This document shows positions 10,781 through 20,840 of a DNA stretch of 64,000 nucleotides, one piece after another. Positions within the stretch are counted from its first letter, which is position 1. Every line of letters begins with the position of its first letter. The stretch is from positions 12,655,720-12,719,719 of the forward strand of contig CM064571.1 in NCBI GenBank assembly GCA_032716605.1. The letters are read 5' to 3'. The position numbers and the translations under genes are program-made. The notes below the pieces were generated by a model that ran no database searches, was not told the DNA's origin, and was given only the letters and a program-made list of their open reading frames with translations. Origin of the DNA: Paralithodes platypus. Lineage: Eukaryota > Arthropoda > Malacostraca > Decapoda > Lithodidae.

Positions 10781-13768
10781 GTGAGTAAAATAGAAATAAT
10801 CAGTCAAGATAGTGCGGATATAGTGATGTGTAATAGTAGTATCGATAACACTACACATGTAACTGATAGTAAGGATGAGAATACTGATAGAGTAGAATTT
10901 CCGTCTAGAGCTAGTAGTTCAACAGGAAATAATAAGTTAGCTAAACAAAATAGAAAATTAGTTGCAAATGAAAGTAATAGGTTGAGGGTATATTATACAA
11001 ATTGTAGGAGTTTATGTAACAAAATGAACGAACTTAGAGCACTCGTTAGCACAGAAAATATAGACATAATAGCGCTAACTGAAACGTGGATTAATACAGA
11101 ATCTAGGCATTTTTTAGCAGAATTTGATATTCCAGGATATAGTTTGTTTAAATATGACCGAACAAGTAGGAGGGGCGGGGGTATAGCAGTGTTTGTCAGG
11201 AGTACATTAAAAAGCTGTATTAAATCAGGTATTAGACTAAATAATGATAATGAAAGTGTTTGGGTAGAGGTTAACGAAGGTAGTGAGACCATAGTTATTG
11301 GAGTTATATATAGACCGCCTAATATGAGTAGAAATGGCGGAAAATCGTTATGGGAGGAAATTAAAATAGCATCAAGGTTTAGCAATGTGTGCATTATGGG
11401 GGATTTTAATTTTCCGAACATTGATTGGCAGCACCAAATAGGCGACTCCGATTCAGTAGAGTTTATTGAGGTAGTACAAGATAGTTTTTTATTTCAATTC
11501 ATAGATACGCCGACTAGAGGTATTAATATTCTTGATTTAGTTTTCAGTAACAATGAACATATGATAAATAATGTAGAGATTGGTGACCACCTAGGAAATA
11601 GCGATCATAAATCTATTTATTTTAATATACAATGGACAGGGAATGCTAAAGAGAATACGACACTTATCCCAGATTTCAGAAAAGCCGATTATGGTGGGCT
11701 AAGAAGAGACTTAAGGGTGGACCCTATTGTTAAGCAATTAAGTCAGGATATGCCAGAGTTAAACTTGCCACCTACATATAACCAGTTTATTGCTTCACTC
11801 CACAATGCTCAAAATAAATATATCCCTAAAAGAAGATTTAGATCGACGCAGAACCAACCAAAATGGATGACTAACAAGCTAATAGATCTTATAGGAAAAA
11901 AGAAAGGAATATATCGAAAAATAAAGAAAGGTGAAAATCATTTACATATATACTATCAGACTCTATCAAGACAGGTCAAAAAGGAAATCAGGAAAGCAAA
12001 AAGAAATTATGAAATAAGGATAGCCAGTGACTCAAAAAATAACCCTAAAGCTTTTTACCAACTATATAAATCTAAAGTTAGAGATGTAATAGGCCCCCTA
12101 AAAACTTCAATAGGAGAAATAACAGAAAATGATTTAGAAATGTGCAGTACATTAAATAGTCAGTTTCTATCCATTTTCACTAATGAAAATTTGGCACAGA
12201 TTCCAGAAGTCAATATGGTATATAGTGATAGTATGGAAAATATGTTAAGTACAGTTAGTATAAGTAGAAATGATGTGCTTAAGGAAATTGACAGACTGAA
12301 ACCTCAAAAATCGCCTGGTCCTGACGAGGTATATGCTAGAGTATTAAAAGAATGCAGAGATGAGTTAAGTAGCCCATTAGCATTTATATTTACCAAGTCA
12401 TTAGAAACAGGTTTAGTTCCAGAAGCTTGGAAGCTTGCAAATGTAGTTCCGATCTTCAAAAAAGGTGATAAATCGATAGCATCCAATTACCGTCCCATTA
12501 GTCTCACATCAATCATAGGAAAGTTGCTAGAGTCCATTATTGCTAGGAAAATTAGAATCCACTTAGTAAAATTTAACTTAATAAATTCTTCTCAGCATGG
12601 ATTCACTCAGGGACGTTCTTGCCTTACTAATTTGCTTAGCTTTTTCTCAGAGGTATATGAAGCAGTAGATAGTGACAAGTCATATGATATTATATATTTA
12701 GATTTCAGTAAAGCTTTCGACAGAGTCCCTCATGAGAGATTGATGAGAAAGGTTGAGGCACATGGAATAGGAGGGTCGTTGTTGGGATGGATTAGGTCAT
12801 GGCTAATTGGTAGGAAACAGAGAGTCAGCATAAATGGTACCAAGTCAGAGTGGGGAGCAGTCAAAAGTGGTGTCCCCCAGGGATCGGTATTAGGTCCCCT
12901 GTTGTTTCTTATATACATAAATGACCTAGATTTAGGTATAACTAGTAGGATAAGTAAATTCGCAGACGATACTAAAATGGGGAGATCAATTGATTCAGAT
13001 AGCGATATAGAGTGCCTCCAAAGGGATCTAGATACCTTACATGAATGGTCAGTAAATTGGCAGATGAAGTTTAACATTGACAAATGCAAGATATTAAAGA
13101 TAGGGAAGATGCAAACAAATGTTAAATATAAACTAGCTAATTTAGAATTAGAAAATTCAGACTGCGAGAAAGATCTAGGTGTGTTTGTTAGCAATGATTT
13201 GAAGCCTAGAAAACAGTGTATAAGCGTTCGTAATAAGGCAAACAGGATTCTCGGGTTCATCTCTAGGAGTGTGAGTAACAGAACTGCTGATGTTATCTTA
13301 AAACTTTACTTGTCATTAGTGAGACCCCATATGGATTATGCTGTCCAATTTTGGTGTCCTTACTACAGAATGGACATAGATTCATTGGAGAGAATTCAGC
13401 GTAGAATGACAAAAATGATCCATAATATTAGAAATTTTCCGTATGAAGAAAGGTTGAAGAAATTAGGTTTACATTCGTTAGAGAGACGCAGAGTTAGAGG
13501 GGATATGATAGAGGTGTTCAAGTGGGTTAGTGGGATTAACAAAGGGGACATGACAAATGTACTAAAGCTCAGTGATAGCGAAAGAACTCGTACCAATGGT
13601 TTCAAATTAGATAAATTTCGTTTCAGAAAAGATATAGGCAAATATTGGTTTGGTAACAGAGTTGTAGATGGGTGGAATAGGCTACCAAGTGATATAGTGG
13701 GATCAAGAACGATAGGGAGCTTTAAGAAAAAATTGGATAATCATATGGACGAGAAGGGTTGGGTGTGA
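10781..13768 (+). CDS. LINE C1 ORF2: AP endonuclease and reverse transcriptase
   Basis: 995 codons, uninterrupted. Residues about 65-290 are an APE-type endonuclease: TNCRSL, LTETW (about 98-102), GDFNF (about 207) and SDHKS (about 274). RT occupies about 500-800: SPGPDEV, SNYRPISL (about 568), DFSKAFDRVPH (about 641), GVPQGSVLGP (about 697) and the catalytic FADDTK (about 727). The C-terminus ends in a LINE-typical region (WNRLPSDIVG) near 970. It nicks target DNA and primes reverse transcription of its own RNA. No ATG starts the frame: the track begins at GTG, and the frame is open upstream to the A7 run just after the ORF1 stop. The first internal ATG is at about 10826. Start choice is therefore uncertain. 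Confidence 0.9.
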   Translation: MSKIEIISQDSADIVMCNSSIDNTTHVTDSKDENTDRVEFPSRASSSTGNNKLAKQNRKLVANESNRLRVYYTNCRSLCNKMNELRALVSTENIDIIALTETWINTESRHFLAEFDIPGYSLFKYDRTSRRGGGIAVFVRSTLKSCIKSGIRLNNDNESVWVEVNEGSETIVIGVIYRPPNMSRNGGKSLWEEIKIASRFSNVCIMGDFNFPNIDWQHQIGDSDSVEFIEVVQDSFLFQFIDTPTRGINILDLVFSNNEHMINNVEIGDHLGNSDHKSIYFNIQWTGNAKENTTLIPDFRKADYGGLRRDLRVDPIVKQLSQDMPELNLPPTYNQFIASLHNAQNKYIPKRRFRSTQNQPKWMTNKLIDLIGKKKGIYRKIKKGENHLHIYYQTLSRQVKKEIRKAKRNYEIRIASDSKNNPKAFYQLYKSKVRDVIGPLKTSIGEITENDLEMCSTLNSQFLSIFTNENLAQIPEVNMVYSDSMENMLSTVSISRNDVLKEIDRLKPQKSPGPDEVYARVLKECRDELSSPLAFIFTKSLETGLVPEAWKLANVVPIFKKGDKSIASNYRPISLTSIIGKLLESIIARKIRIHLVKFNLINSSQHGFTQGRSCLTNLLSFFSEVYEAVDSDKSYDIIYLDFSKAFDRVPHERLMRKVEAHGIGGSLLGWIRSWLIGRKQRVSINGTKSEWGAVKSGVPQGSVLGPLLFLIYINDLDLGITSRISKFADDTKMGRSIDSDSDIECLQRDLDTLHEWSVNWQMKFNIDKCKILKIGKMQTNVKYKLANLELENSDCEKDLGVFVSNDLKPRKQCISVRNKANRILGFISRSVSNRTADVILKLYLSLVRPHMDYAVQFWCPYYRMDIDSLERIQRRMTKMIHNIRNFPYEERLKKLGLHSLERRRVRGDMIEVFKWVSGINKGDMTNVLKLSDSERTRTNGFKLDKFRFRKDIGKYWFGNRVVDGWNRLPSDIVGSRTIGSFKKKLDNHMDEKGWV

Positions 13769-13960
13769 AGGGGGATCAGCCGGGTTGGGCCAATCAGCGC
13801 TCTGCAGACCCCCGTAATCCTGCGTTAATCTCTAACCGGTTTGGTAAGATGATCCTCAGGGTATTAGAGTGTTGAGCCTATAATTGGGCTTTGTAATTGG
13901 GGTTGTGTGGGACAGGGATCTGCCTTGCTTAGGCCAATTGGCTTTCTGCAGACTCCCATT

Positions 13961-13985
13961 TTCTTATGTTCTTATGTTCTTATGT
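13961..13985 (+). repeat. LINE C1 3' tail (TTCTTATG repeats)
   Basis: About two and a half TTCTTATG units directly after a conserved 3'UTR that holds two similar blocks (GATC-GCC-GG...GGCCAAT, about 13775 and 13915). It marks the reverse transcription start side of the LINE. Confidence 0.7.
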
Positions 13986-14802
13986 ATCCATGTCGTCGGA
14001 CCAGTGCTGACTTGCCTGATAGTGGTTGTGGCGGTAAAAACAGGAGTTGAGTTGCAATATGTCAAATGAGAGCCTATTCAAAATCTGTCCTCAAATATAT
14101 AAAGGTCATTTTATGCTTTGCTGTTTTCAAGGGACTGGAGTTCTCGATGAGGGGCTCCAGTCATGACGAATTTCTTGACTTACAGTGTGTTGGCTTACTA
14201 ATACTGAAAGGTTGATAGCCCCTGAAGTCCTATTTTAACTAACTAGCCTCTGATGTCCTATGTTAACTAAGTAAATTGTATCTTTTGAAGTGATATAATA
14301 GCAAATCAGAATAGGGGGCATTTAATGTCAGTTTTCCTGTACCGGCATTTCTTCTCACTATACTCCAGTCTTAAGCAATATTGGTCTGGTTTGACTTGAG
14401 TGGTCAGGTGAAGTATCGTCACTCCTAAAAGCTCTTTGATTTATCTTGCTTTTATCGTGCAAGTATGTTATCTGGAAGGTGATTTGTTAATGTAAAGTTG
14501 TGGTCATGAGTACCTCAACACCTCTTAATGATAAGACAGTGAGGGTTAACCTGTGAATCTCAGTAATATGATTTGTGTGCGTCAAGCAGTTTATCAAAAT
14601 ACTTCGCCCGTGTATCATAAGTGCACTTACAAAAAGTGTCCACAAATGCCTGACCACAAATGTATGATTGTACGGTATATCAAATACATCAATTATAAAA
14701 CCATATAGTCCTATGCCACTAAACATTAGCCAAATTCACTCGGCAATCTATTAAGGCGGTTGTATTCTAATGAATAACCTATTGTATATCTAACTTCATT
14801 TA
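13986..14802. other. Unassigned intergenic sequence with a shared 110-bp repeat
   Basis: AT-rich, no supported ORF. At 14127-14250 it holds a repeat also found at 54126-54235: an ACTGGAGTTCTCGA/GGGGCTCCAGT hairpin followed by TCTTGACTTACAGTGTG. The rest shows nothing recognisable. Confidence 0.5.
14127..14250 (+). repeat. Dispersed hairpin repeat (copy 1 of 2)
   Basis: It starts GGGACTGGAGTTCTCGA and pairs with GGGGCTCCAGTC to form a stem of about 8 bp. The tail runs through a TAGCC-CTGAAGTCC block. The same order occurs at 54126-54235. Family unknown. Confidence 0.55.
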
Positions 14803-15065
14803 GTATGACCTGACCTAACCTAGCCTAATATTACCAAACCAATCCTAACCTTACCTGACCAAACCTAACCAGACTAAAGGAAGGAAAATTAAAATAGAGC
14901 TCAATCAGTGAAACGTGCAACTAAAACAGAATAGGGGTGTTGTTGCAAGTAAAAGGCACTACCCCGCCCAACACAAAGACCAAGACCAGACCTACCCTTA
15001 ACTTGACCTGATCTAACGACCTATACTTGACCTAACCTAACTTGACCTGACCTAACTTAACCACT
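14803..15065. repeat. Degenerate CCTAA/CCTGA-rich tracts
   Basis: Clusters of CCTAA, CCTGA and CTTGA words at 14803-14875 and 14997-15062, resembling decayed copies of the arthropod telomere unit TTAGG on the minus strand. The pattern is irregular, so it may be a simple low-complexity tract rather than an interstitial telomere. Confidence 0.4.
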
Positions 15066-15204
15066 TGGTTGAAATAGTCTGGTAGTTCGAGTTGTCTCTG
15101 GTCACCTCTCATCCCTGAACTAACACCACCACCCACACAGGTTCGGCATCAACCCAGACAGCTCAGTTCCGCGCAAAAACAGGAGTGAACAGCCAGCTCT
15201 TTAA

Positions 15205-15555
15205 GGGGGGGGGGGGGGTCACCGGTAATTTTTGTATCATTCTCTCCTTTTCCCTGGCTTGTATCCATTCTGCCCCATTTAGCCAACTGTTTTAAGATGT
15301 TTATCCCCATCCAGGTGTCGATTTCTTCCTGGCGAGCGATAGCGAGCCAGCATTGTTTTTCTATCGGAAAATGTACACATTTAGCTAGCTATCAAAACAA
15401 ATATATATATAAATGCTGGCTCGCTACCGCTCGACAAGAAAGTATTGATACCTGGATGGGGGGTAAACGTCTTAACATAGTAGGCTGAATGGGGCCGAAT
15501 GGATACAAGCCGAAGAGAGAGGGAGAGAAAGAGAAAACAAGCGAGGTGGGCCCCC
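15205..15555. mobile_element. Foldback TTAA element (subfamily of TTAA-GGGG)
   Basis: 351 bp flanked by TTAA (15201-15204 and 15556-15559). The two halves are inverted copies: the left arm (GTATCCATTCTG ... CCCATCCAGG ... GGCGAGCGATAGCGAGCC) recurs inverted on the right (GGCTCGCTACCGCTC ... CCTGGATGGGG ... CCGAATGGATAC). The arms are about 130 bp, with an AT-rich centre at about 15360-15410. The left end is a G13 run. A second copy is at 29965-30245. Non-coding. Confidence 0.75.
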
Positions 15556-15607
15556 TTAATTCCCAGTCAGTGTAGGAGATGAGAAGGGTAGATAACATAA
15601 GCAGAGG

Positions 15608-15648
<41 letters not shown>

Positions 15649-16159
15649 CCCCAAGCTGCCTGGCCGAACAGCCCCAAGGCCCCGAGCGTTTCCAAGGCCA
15701 TAACCGAGTGCCCCCACAGAACCCTCCCTGCCGAGTGCCGACCACAATAAAGCCTGGGTGACCGAAGCCATTCCATGGCGGGGAGCTGAGGAGGGTGCGG
15801 AAACGCCCGGAAAACCAAAGCCCCACCCAGGGCCCTGTGCCCCTCAGCAATTATGAAGAGAAAGTTGAGGGGCAAGGGAAAAATGTGACGCTTTGGCTTC
15901 CAATCTTGGTAGATTGGGAGGTCAATCCACGGAAAAGACGCCGTCACTCGAGATCTAGAAAATATATAAGTTAAAGGAACAGTCAGAGTAAGCTATGGGT
16001 ATGGCAGAGATCGCTCAGTTCTCACTCTGATAGACCAGCCCATCACCACATGACTAGAACCCAATCCTCTCAGCATCAGCTAGGAAAGGCTCTAGAAAGC
16101 CGCCTTTGGCGGGGGGATAGCTCCCCTATTTGGGGCTACTTCTTTTTGTTTATTTTCTT
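15556..16159. other. Unassigned sequence with GTT microsatellite
   Basis: A (GTT)n tract at 15607-15649, then GC-richer DNA. Open frames here only read the triplet run (poly-Cys, poly-Asn or poly-Thr) and are not credible genes. Confidence 0.6.
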
Positions 16160-16293
16160 GTCTTTTTGATCTTCTGCTTGGATTAGCCGTTCTCTTTAAG
16201 TAATCTTCTTGATCTTCTACTTGGAGTAGCCGTTCTCTTTAAGTAATCTTCGTGTTCTTGCTCTGCTTGGAGTGGCCGTTTTCTTAAAGTAGT
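16160..16293 (+). repeat. Three-unit tandem repeat of about 44 bp
   Basis: Units begin at about 16160, 16204 and 16248. Each carries a CTTGGA-TAGCCGTTCTC block followed by TTTAAGTAAT or a close variant. It is followed by a CT microsatellite (16313-16348). Confidence 0.6.
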
Positions 16294-16308
16294 TATCAGG
16301 TTGTTCGC

Positions 16309-16312
<4 letters not shown>

Positions 16313-16351
<39 letters not shown>

Positions 16352-16440
16352 TGAAATAATTCCTGACCACCTCGTTTGGATCGTAAGGTCTGTGTGGCCA
16401 GTGTATCTGTGTAAATCTATGTAAATCTCCCTCTCTCATT
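16313..16440 (+). repeat. CT microsatellite and LINE C3 3'UTR piece
   Basis: About 18 CT units, then sequence matching the 3'UTR of the LINE at 36840-37110 (ACCTCGTTTGGATCG followed by TAAGGTCTGTGTGG) with tail-like repeats of ATGTAAATC at about 16410-16428. Confidence 0.5.
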
Positions 16441-16702
16441 ACCTAGTGCAATTTTCCGTTCTCTGATGGCTAGGCTAAGTGTGGGATGGTCGTTGAGTTT
16501 GGTTTAATCAAGGGCGATATGTCTCATTAAGGCTACTTTTCCCCGTCATAAATTAAGCCGGGTAATCGTCACTCGTCAGCTTGGTGTATTATGATGATAA
16601 TATGTAGCACCGTCTCCTGTGATAATGGACCACTTCCTAGTTTCATGCTATAAGGAAGTTGGATTTTTTCGACGATAATTGACAGAATAACCAGTTATAA
16701 TA

Positions 16703-17061
16703 TACGGTAGTTGTTTTTCTATGTGAGTGAGAAAAGGCAGAACTGCCTGTAGCGAGTGCCTCCCCAATAGTTGAAAGGGTGACAGGGCCAAAATCAAGGG
16801 ACGTTCGAGCCATAATGCCTGGACACACGGAGTTTAAAGCAATTTAAGTGATAGGATGAGGGAAAGACTGATTCGGGAGAGAGTTCTAGAGCTCAGCTGT
16901 TGAATAGAAGAAAAACTGAAAGTAAAGTTTCACTCTTGGGTTGGAGAGTTGCACAGAGTAGGGGTGGGATTGTGTTGCAAGACGGGTACCACGTACCCTA
17001 CGTAGAGGAGGTGGTAAACACTGGGAGAGCTCTGAGGAGCACTGATTATTGTATTAGCGAT
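16703..17061 (-). pseudogene. J1 LINE 3' end (copy 4)
   Basis: Read on the minus strand, it matches the C-terminal end of the J1 LINE at 52070-52445: the CCCACCCCTACTCTGTGCAA block, the tail of the ORF ending near 16815, and a 3' region containing GGCACTCGCTA. A short 5'-truncated copy with frameshifts. Confidence 0.7.
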
Positions 17062-17132
17062 AGTTGTATTGTATTATTTTTAACATCGTTCTTAACACCA
17101 ATAACCCCCAAATGAAATTAATGAAAGTATGT

Positions 17133-17205
17133 GATTCTCCCAGGATTCGAACCTAGGATATATCATACATAACTTACACGCTCTAACCATTACACCATCA
17201 AGGCA
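17133..17205 (-). ncRNA. tRNA-like Pol III promoter unit (SINE head or tRNA pseudogene)
   Basis: On the minus strand both internal Pol III control boxes match consensus: A box TGGTGTAATGG (17187-17197) and B box GGTTCGAATCC (17143-17153). The T arm can pair. The acceptor strands (GCCTTGA and GAGAATC) do not pair, so an intact tRNA is unlikely. The family is not known; it could be the head of a tRNA-derived SINE. Confidence 0.5.
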
Positions 17206-17228
17206 GTACAGCACATGACTAAGATTAA

Positions 17229-17443
17229 CCCTTTCACGCACATATGACGCAGAGGTTGCCAGATTAGCAATAAGAAATTATCTCACTCTTATAATTACCT
17301 CTCCAAAATTAGTTTTCTGCCCACAGCTAACTCAAAGACAACTGCAGAGGTTGAAGTAACTAAACTAAAGGTTTCTAAATACCCCTGATGGTAACAAAGG
17401 CTTTAAAGTATCCCTAATAGGCTCAAAATCGCGTCATATGATG
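17229..17443. mobile_element. Small TTAA-flanked MITE with ATATGACGC ends
   Basis: 215 bp between TTAA at 17225-17228 and 17444-17447. The left end is CCCTTTCACGCACATATGAC; the right end read inward is CATCATATGACGCG. The shared inverted word is CATATGACGC. Similar TTAA-CCCCTT and TATGACGC words occur at 52639 and 63357. Confidence 0.6.
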
Positions 17444-19879
17444 TTAAGCAGAATAACAAGCTAAGTATAGTTGTGTTACTTATAAAAATACTTTAAGACA
17501 AATTGACTTAGCCCCATTTTCTAACTCACTCAACTCTGTTCATCTTAACCCGATGATAAATTAAAGTTAAAGTTTGAGTAGAGGAGGATAGACAGGTTGG
17601 AGGAGATGAGAGGTGTCTAAGAATTAGAGAGAAAGGAAAGAGGAGAGAAAGAGCAAAGTAGATGACTAAATGGTGGAGTGTTGTTGTTGGTTAAGTTTAC
17701 CTTCTGTTGACTATAAATTGTCATGTCCATTCTATTTAATTAGGTGTGACTGGATCATACCTATGTACTATATCGTCAATTATGATTTTTTTTTCAATAG
17801 CCTAAATATGAAGTAGAGAGTTGTTTCTCATTTTGTAATAAAGTACCGTATCAGAAACAAATGTAATGTCTGGAGTAGGCTAATGTGCTAAAATGAACAG
17901 AATGATATGCGAAGCTTAAAAATGCATCTCCAGCTTTACGGTATAATTAAACCACAATTATGTAAGTACAAGCTTCTATCAGAACATTGCTTCATGGTAG
18001 GTAGTTACTTTTGTATTTTTCATTTCCTTTGTAAGTCTCACTTTTAATTGATGGTGCCAATGAAACAGACGCGGCCGAATAATAATAATAATATAATATT
18101 TATTATTTATGAAAGAAGCAGCAAAGGTATTCACATTCGTATTTATCTTATCACGTTGATAAGAATAGTAATGATAATATAGGAATGCTGTACAGAAGGT
18201 GGTTGGTCAGCTTGCCAAATCTGATGTATATAATTGGTAGGCGTTAATCCCAAGAGCGAGGTAATTACTACTGCACTTGATTTAGGTGAGCACTTCTGGT
18301 TTACTCTCTCTCTCTCTCTCCAAGTCACACCGCTACCATAATTCCATGGTTCATAGTTATATATAGAGGAATCATTGGGGGGGGGGGGGTCAGTTAGCCT
18401 ACTTCAATGTCAAGACTAATGTTGTGGTCTTAGAGGCGCTTTTAGGTAGGCTACCGTATTACACAATTACTGGGTGCCAGTGAAAGACATATCTGTTCAT
18501 GTTTGTTTTTATTATTGCATATGCATAGATGAAGCATTTATGGTTTATAGTTCATAGTATGTCTGTGGAATCCCAAACAATGTTCTTTCGTTTAAATTTA
18601 CTTGTAGTCCTCGTATATACCGGTATACATTCTAGTTGGTAAACAAACTTGCTCTGGTTTGTTATCCGCACAATTAACACGACCATTGTTATAGCCTATA
18701 GCTAAACTTCGATACGTGCATCGTCAGTTGATTGTATTTCCATAGTGTCTACTAATACAGTAATACATTGTAAAATTTCATATACACTGCATGTGTTCAT
18801 GCCTTAGTCTATTCATGTCAATATTCCCATTATATTTGTTTCCAATCTTTCTATTGGCTATCTTTTTATCTCTTTCCCCAACCTGAACCAGCCTCCCTGA
18901 AGTTCCTTTATATACCATTAATGGCCCGAACAGGTATTTTCTCCCCGAAATTAACTGCAAGAGCTGTGAGATACTGCCTTTGAGATACTAGTGTAAGAAT
19001 TCCACGTAACTCCTTGTAGCTCTGTCACACACATATAGGGGTTTTCTCAATACCAGAGGAAAATTGAAGCTCTCCCTCTCCTTTCCCATCCTATCAACTC
19101 GTTACGCCTCCGCCCGCCTCCCACTGTTATACAAAACCTTTCTACCGCCCGACTAGAATGGGAATGTTACCCCTTAGAGTGAGAGTGGCCATCTGTTTTC
19201 TTTGAACGTCATTTTGGTGCCACAAATATCTAAATAACGAGGTTTTATTTTTGTTTTGTTATTTTTTATTTCATAATATTGTTAGGTCTATGCTTTGCAA
19301 TGCATTATTTCCACATAGGCCTAGTGATTTTAATAAGTTCCTTTGTCCTTATATATTATGCGGTTCCTGGTTTGGTTTGTTTGTTTTGCAAGTTTTACAT
19401 TTAAATTTTAATGTTCATGTAAAATGTATATCCGAAGACCAATCTATAAATCCTGTACCAGTGTGCTCGAATGTTTATTATGGGTACGGAGATATTTGAG
19501 TGTTAAGAGAAGATAATATGACCAGTGATACCAAGATGGCAGATGTTACCCAATCTCTGGTACTAAAGGGTCTCTAGTCACCCTTATCCTCGCTCAGATG
19601 AAGATGACGGGCCTTTTCTCTTTTCCAATCTGCTACTATAGATATTAATGTATATATGTGTTTGTTAATTATAGCTACCACTATACGATTTTATGTATTT
19701 AAGTAAGACCTCTCCTACATATCAGAGATAAATTAACCTTAATTCTTGATAAAGCAAAACTAAATGAAAGGGAACATTCATAACTGAGATATTTTCATGC
19801 CGTCAGTTACATAGTAAATATTAAATCTATAGGCCTAAACCTATCTGGACCACGCGATAAATTTATTCAGATGTTTTAA
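17444..19879. other. Unassigned AT-rich intergenic sequence
   Basis: About 2.4 kb without a supported gene. Visible features are an AAT-rich stretch at 18080-18110, a CT run at about 18305-18321, a G12 run at about 18378-18389 and short AT-rich ORFs of 60-80 codons with no recognisable domain. Confidence 0.6.
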
Positions 19880-20318
<439 letters not shown>

Positions 20319-20645
20319 TTAAATCTGCCTAGCACATGATTATATTCCCACTTGTAGTTACCATGCTGATATTATACTTTGTTACCCATAAACCTGCAGC
20401 TAGGTGTATTAATTGTGTTTGTCGTATATATCGTCTGTGTGATTTAGTTCTCGATTCACAACCTATTGGATTTTATATATTACACATTTTGAACTCTTTC
20501 TCATTCCCTTTGTTCCCACTGTTCTCTTGTCCCCCACCCTTGATAGCTATTACGGTTCCATCTCTGCCAATATCAACAAAGACACTCGTTCTCGCACAGT
20601 TGTTGGTCCGTAGGAAAGGACACCCCGGGAAATTTTAAGTGAACC

Positions 20646-20676
<31 letters not shown>

Positions 20677-20797
20677 GGGAGAGGGGGGGGGGGATTGAAT
20701 TTGCACTATGATAGGATGAAAATGGTTTTCCCGTGTTACTGTTGATAGAACGAAAAGTGTATATATAGATAAGGACGATAGCGTTTTTATGTTTGTT

Positions 20798-20836
<39 letters not shown>
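20319..20836. other. Spacer with GA, G and AC microsatellites
   Basis: An AG run at 20650-20676, a G9 run at about 20685, and an AC run at about 20800-20836. No supported gene. The AC run lies immediately before LINE C2. Confidence 0.6.

Positions 20837-20840
<4 letters not shown>

Larger units (their letters stand above)
9669..13985 (+). mobile_element. Apparently complete CR1-like LINE (family C1)
   Basis: A plus-strand non-LTR retrotransposon with 5'UTR tandem repeats (9696-9769), ORF1 (9828-10715), ORF2 (to 13768), a 3'UTR of about 200 bp and a microsatellite-like tail (TTCTTATG units, 13961-13985). Both ORFs are uninterrupted, and all expected endonuclease and reverse transcriptase motifs are present. 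Such tails of short repeated octamers are typical of CR1-group LINEs rather than poly(A) LINEs. It sits directly right of a TTAA MITE, and the exact 5' end is not certain. Of the elements here it is the best candidate for recent activity. Confidence 0.85.

Noticed and set aside
15392..15947. ORFs with poly-Gln, poly-Asn or poly-Thr
   Set aside because: All read the same (GTT)n tract in different frames and run into a foldback element.
17133..17205. A functional tRNA gene
   Set aside because: Internal boxes are good, but the acceptor stem cannot pair.
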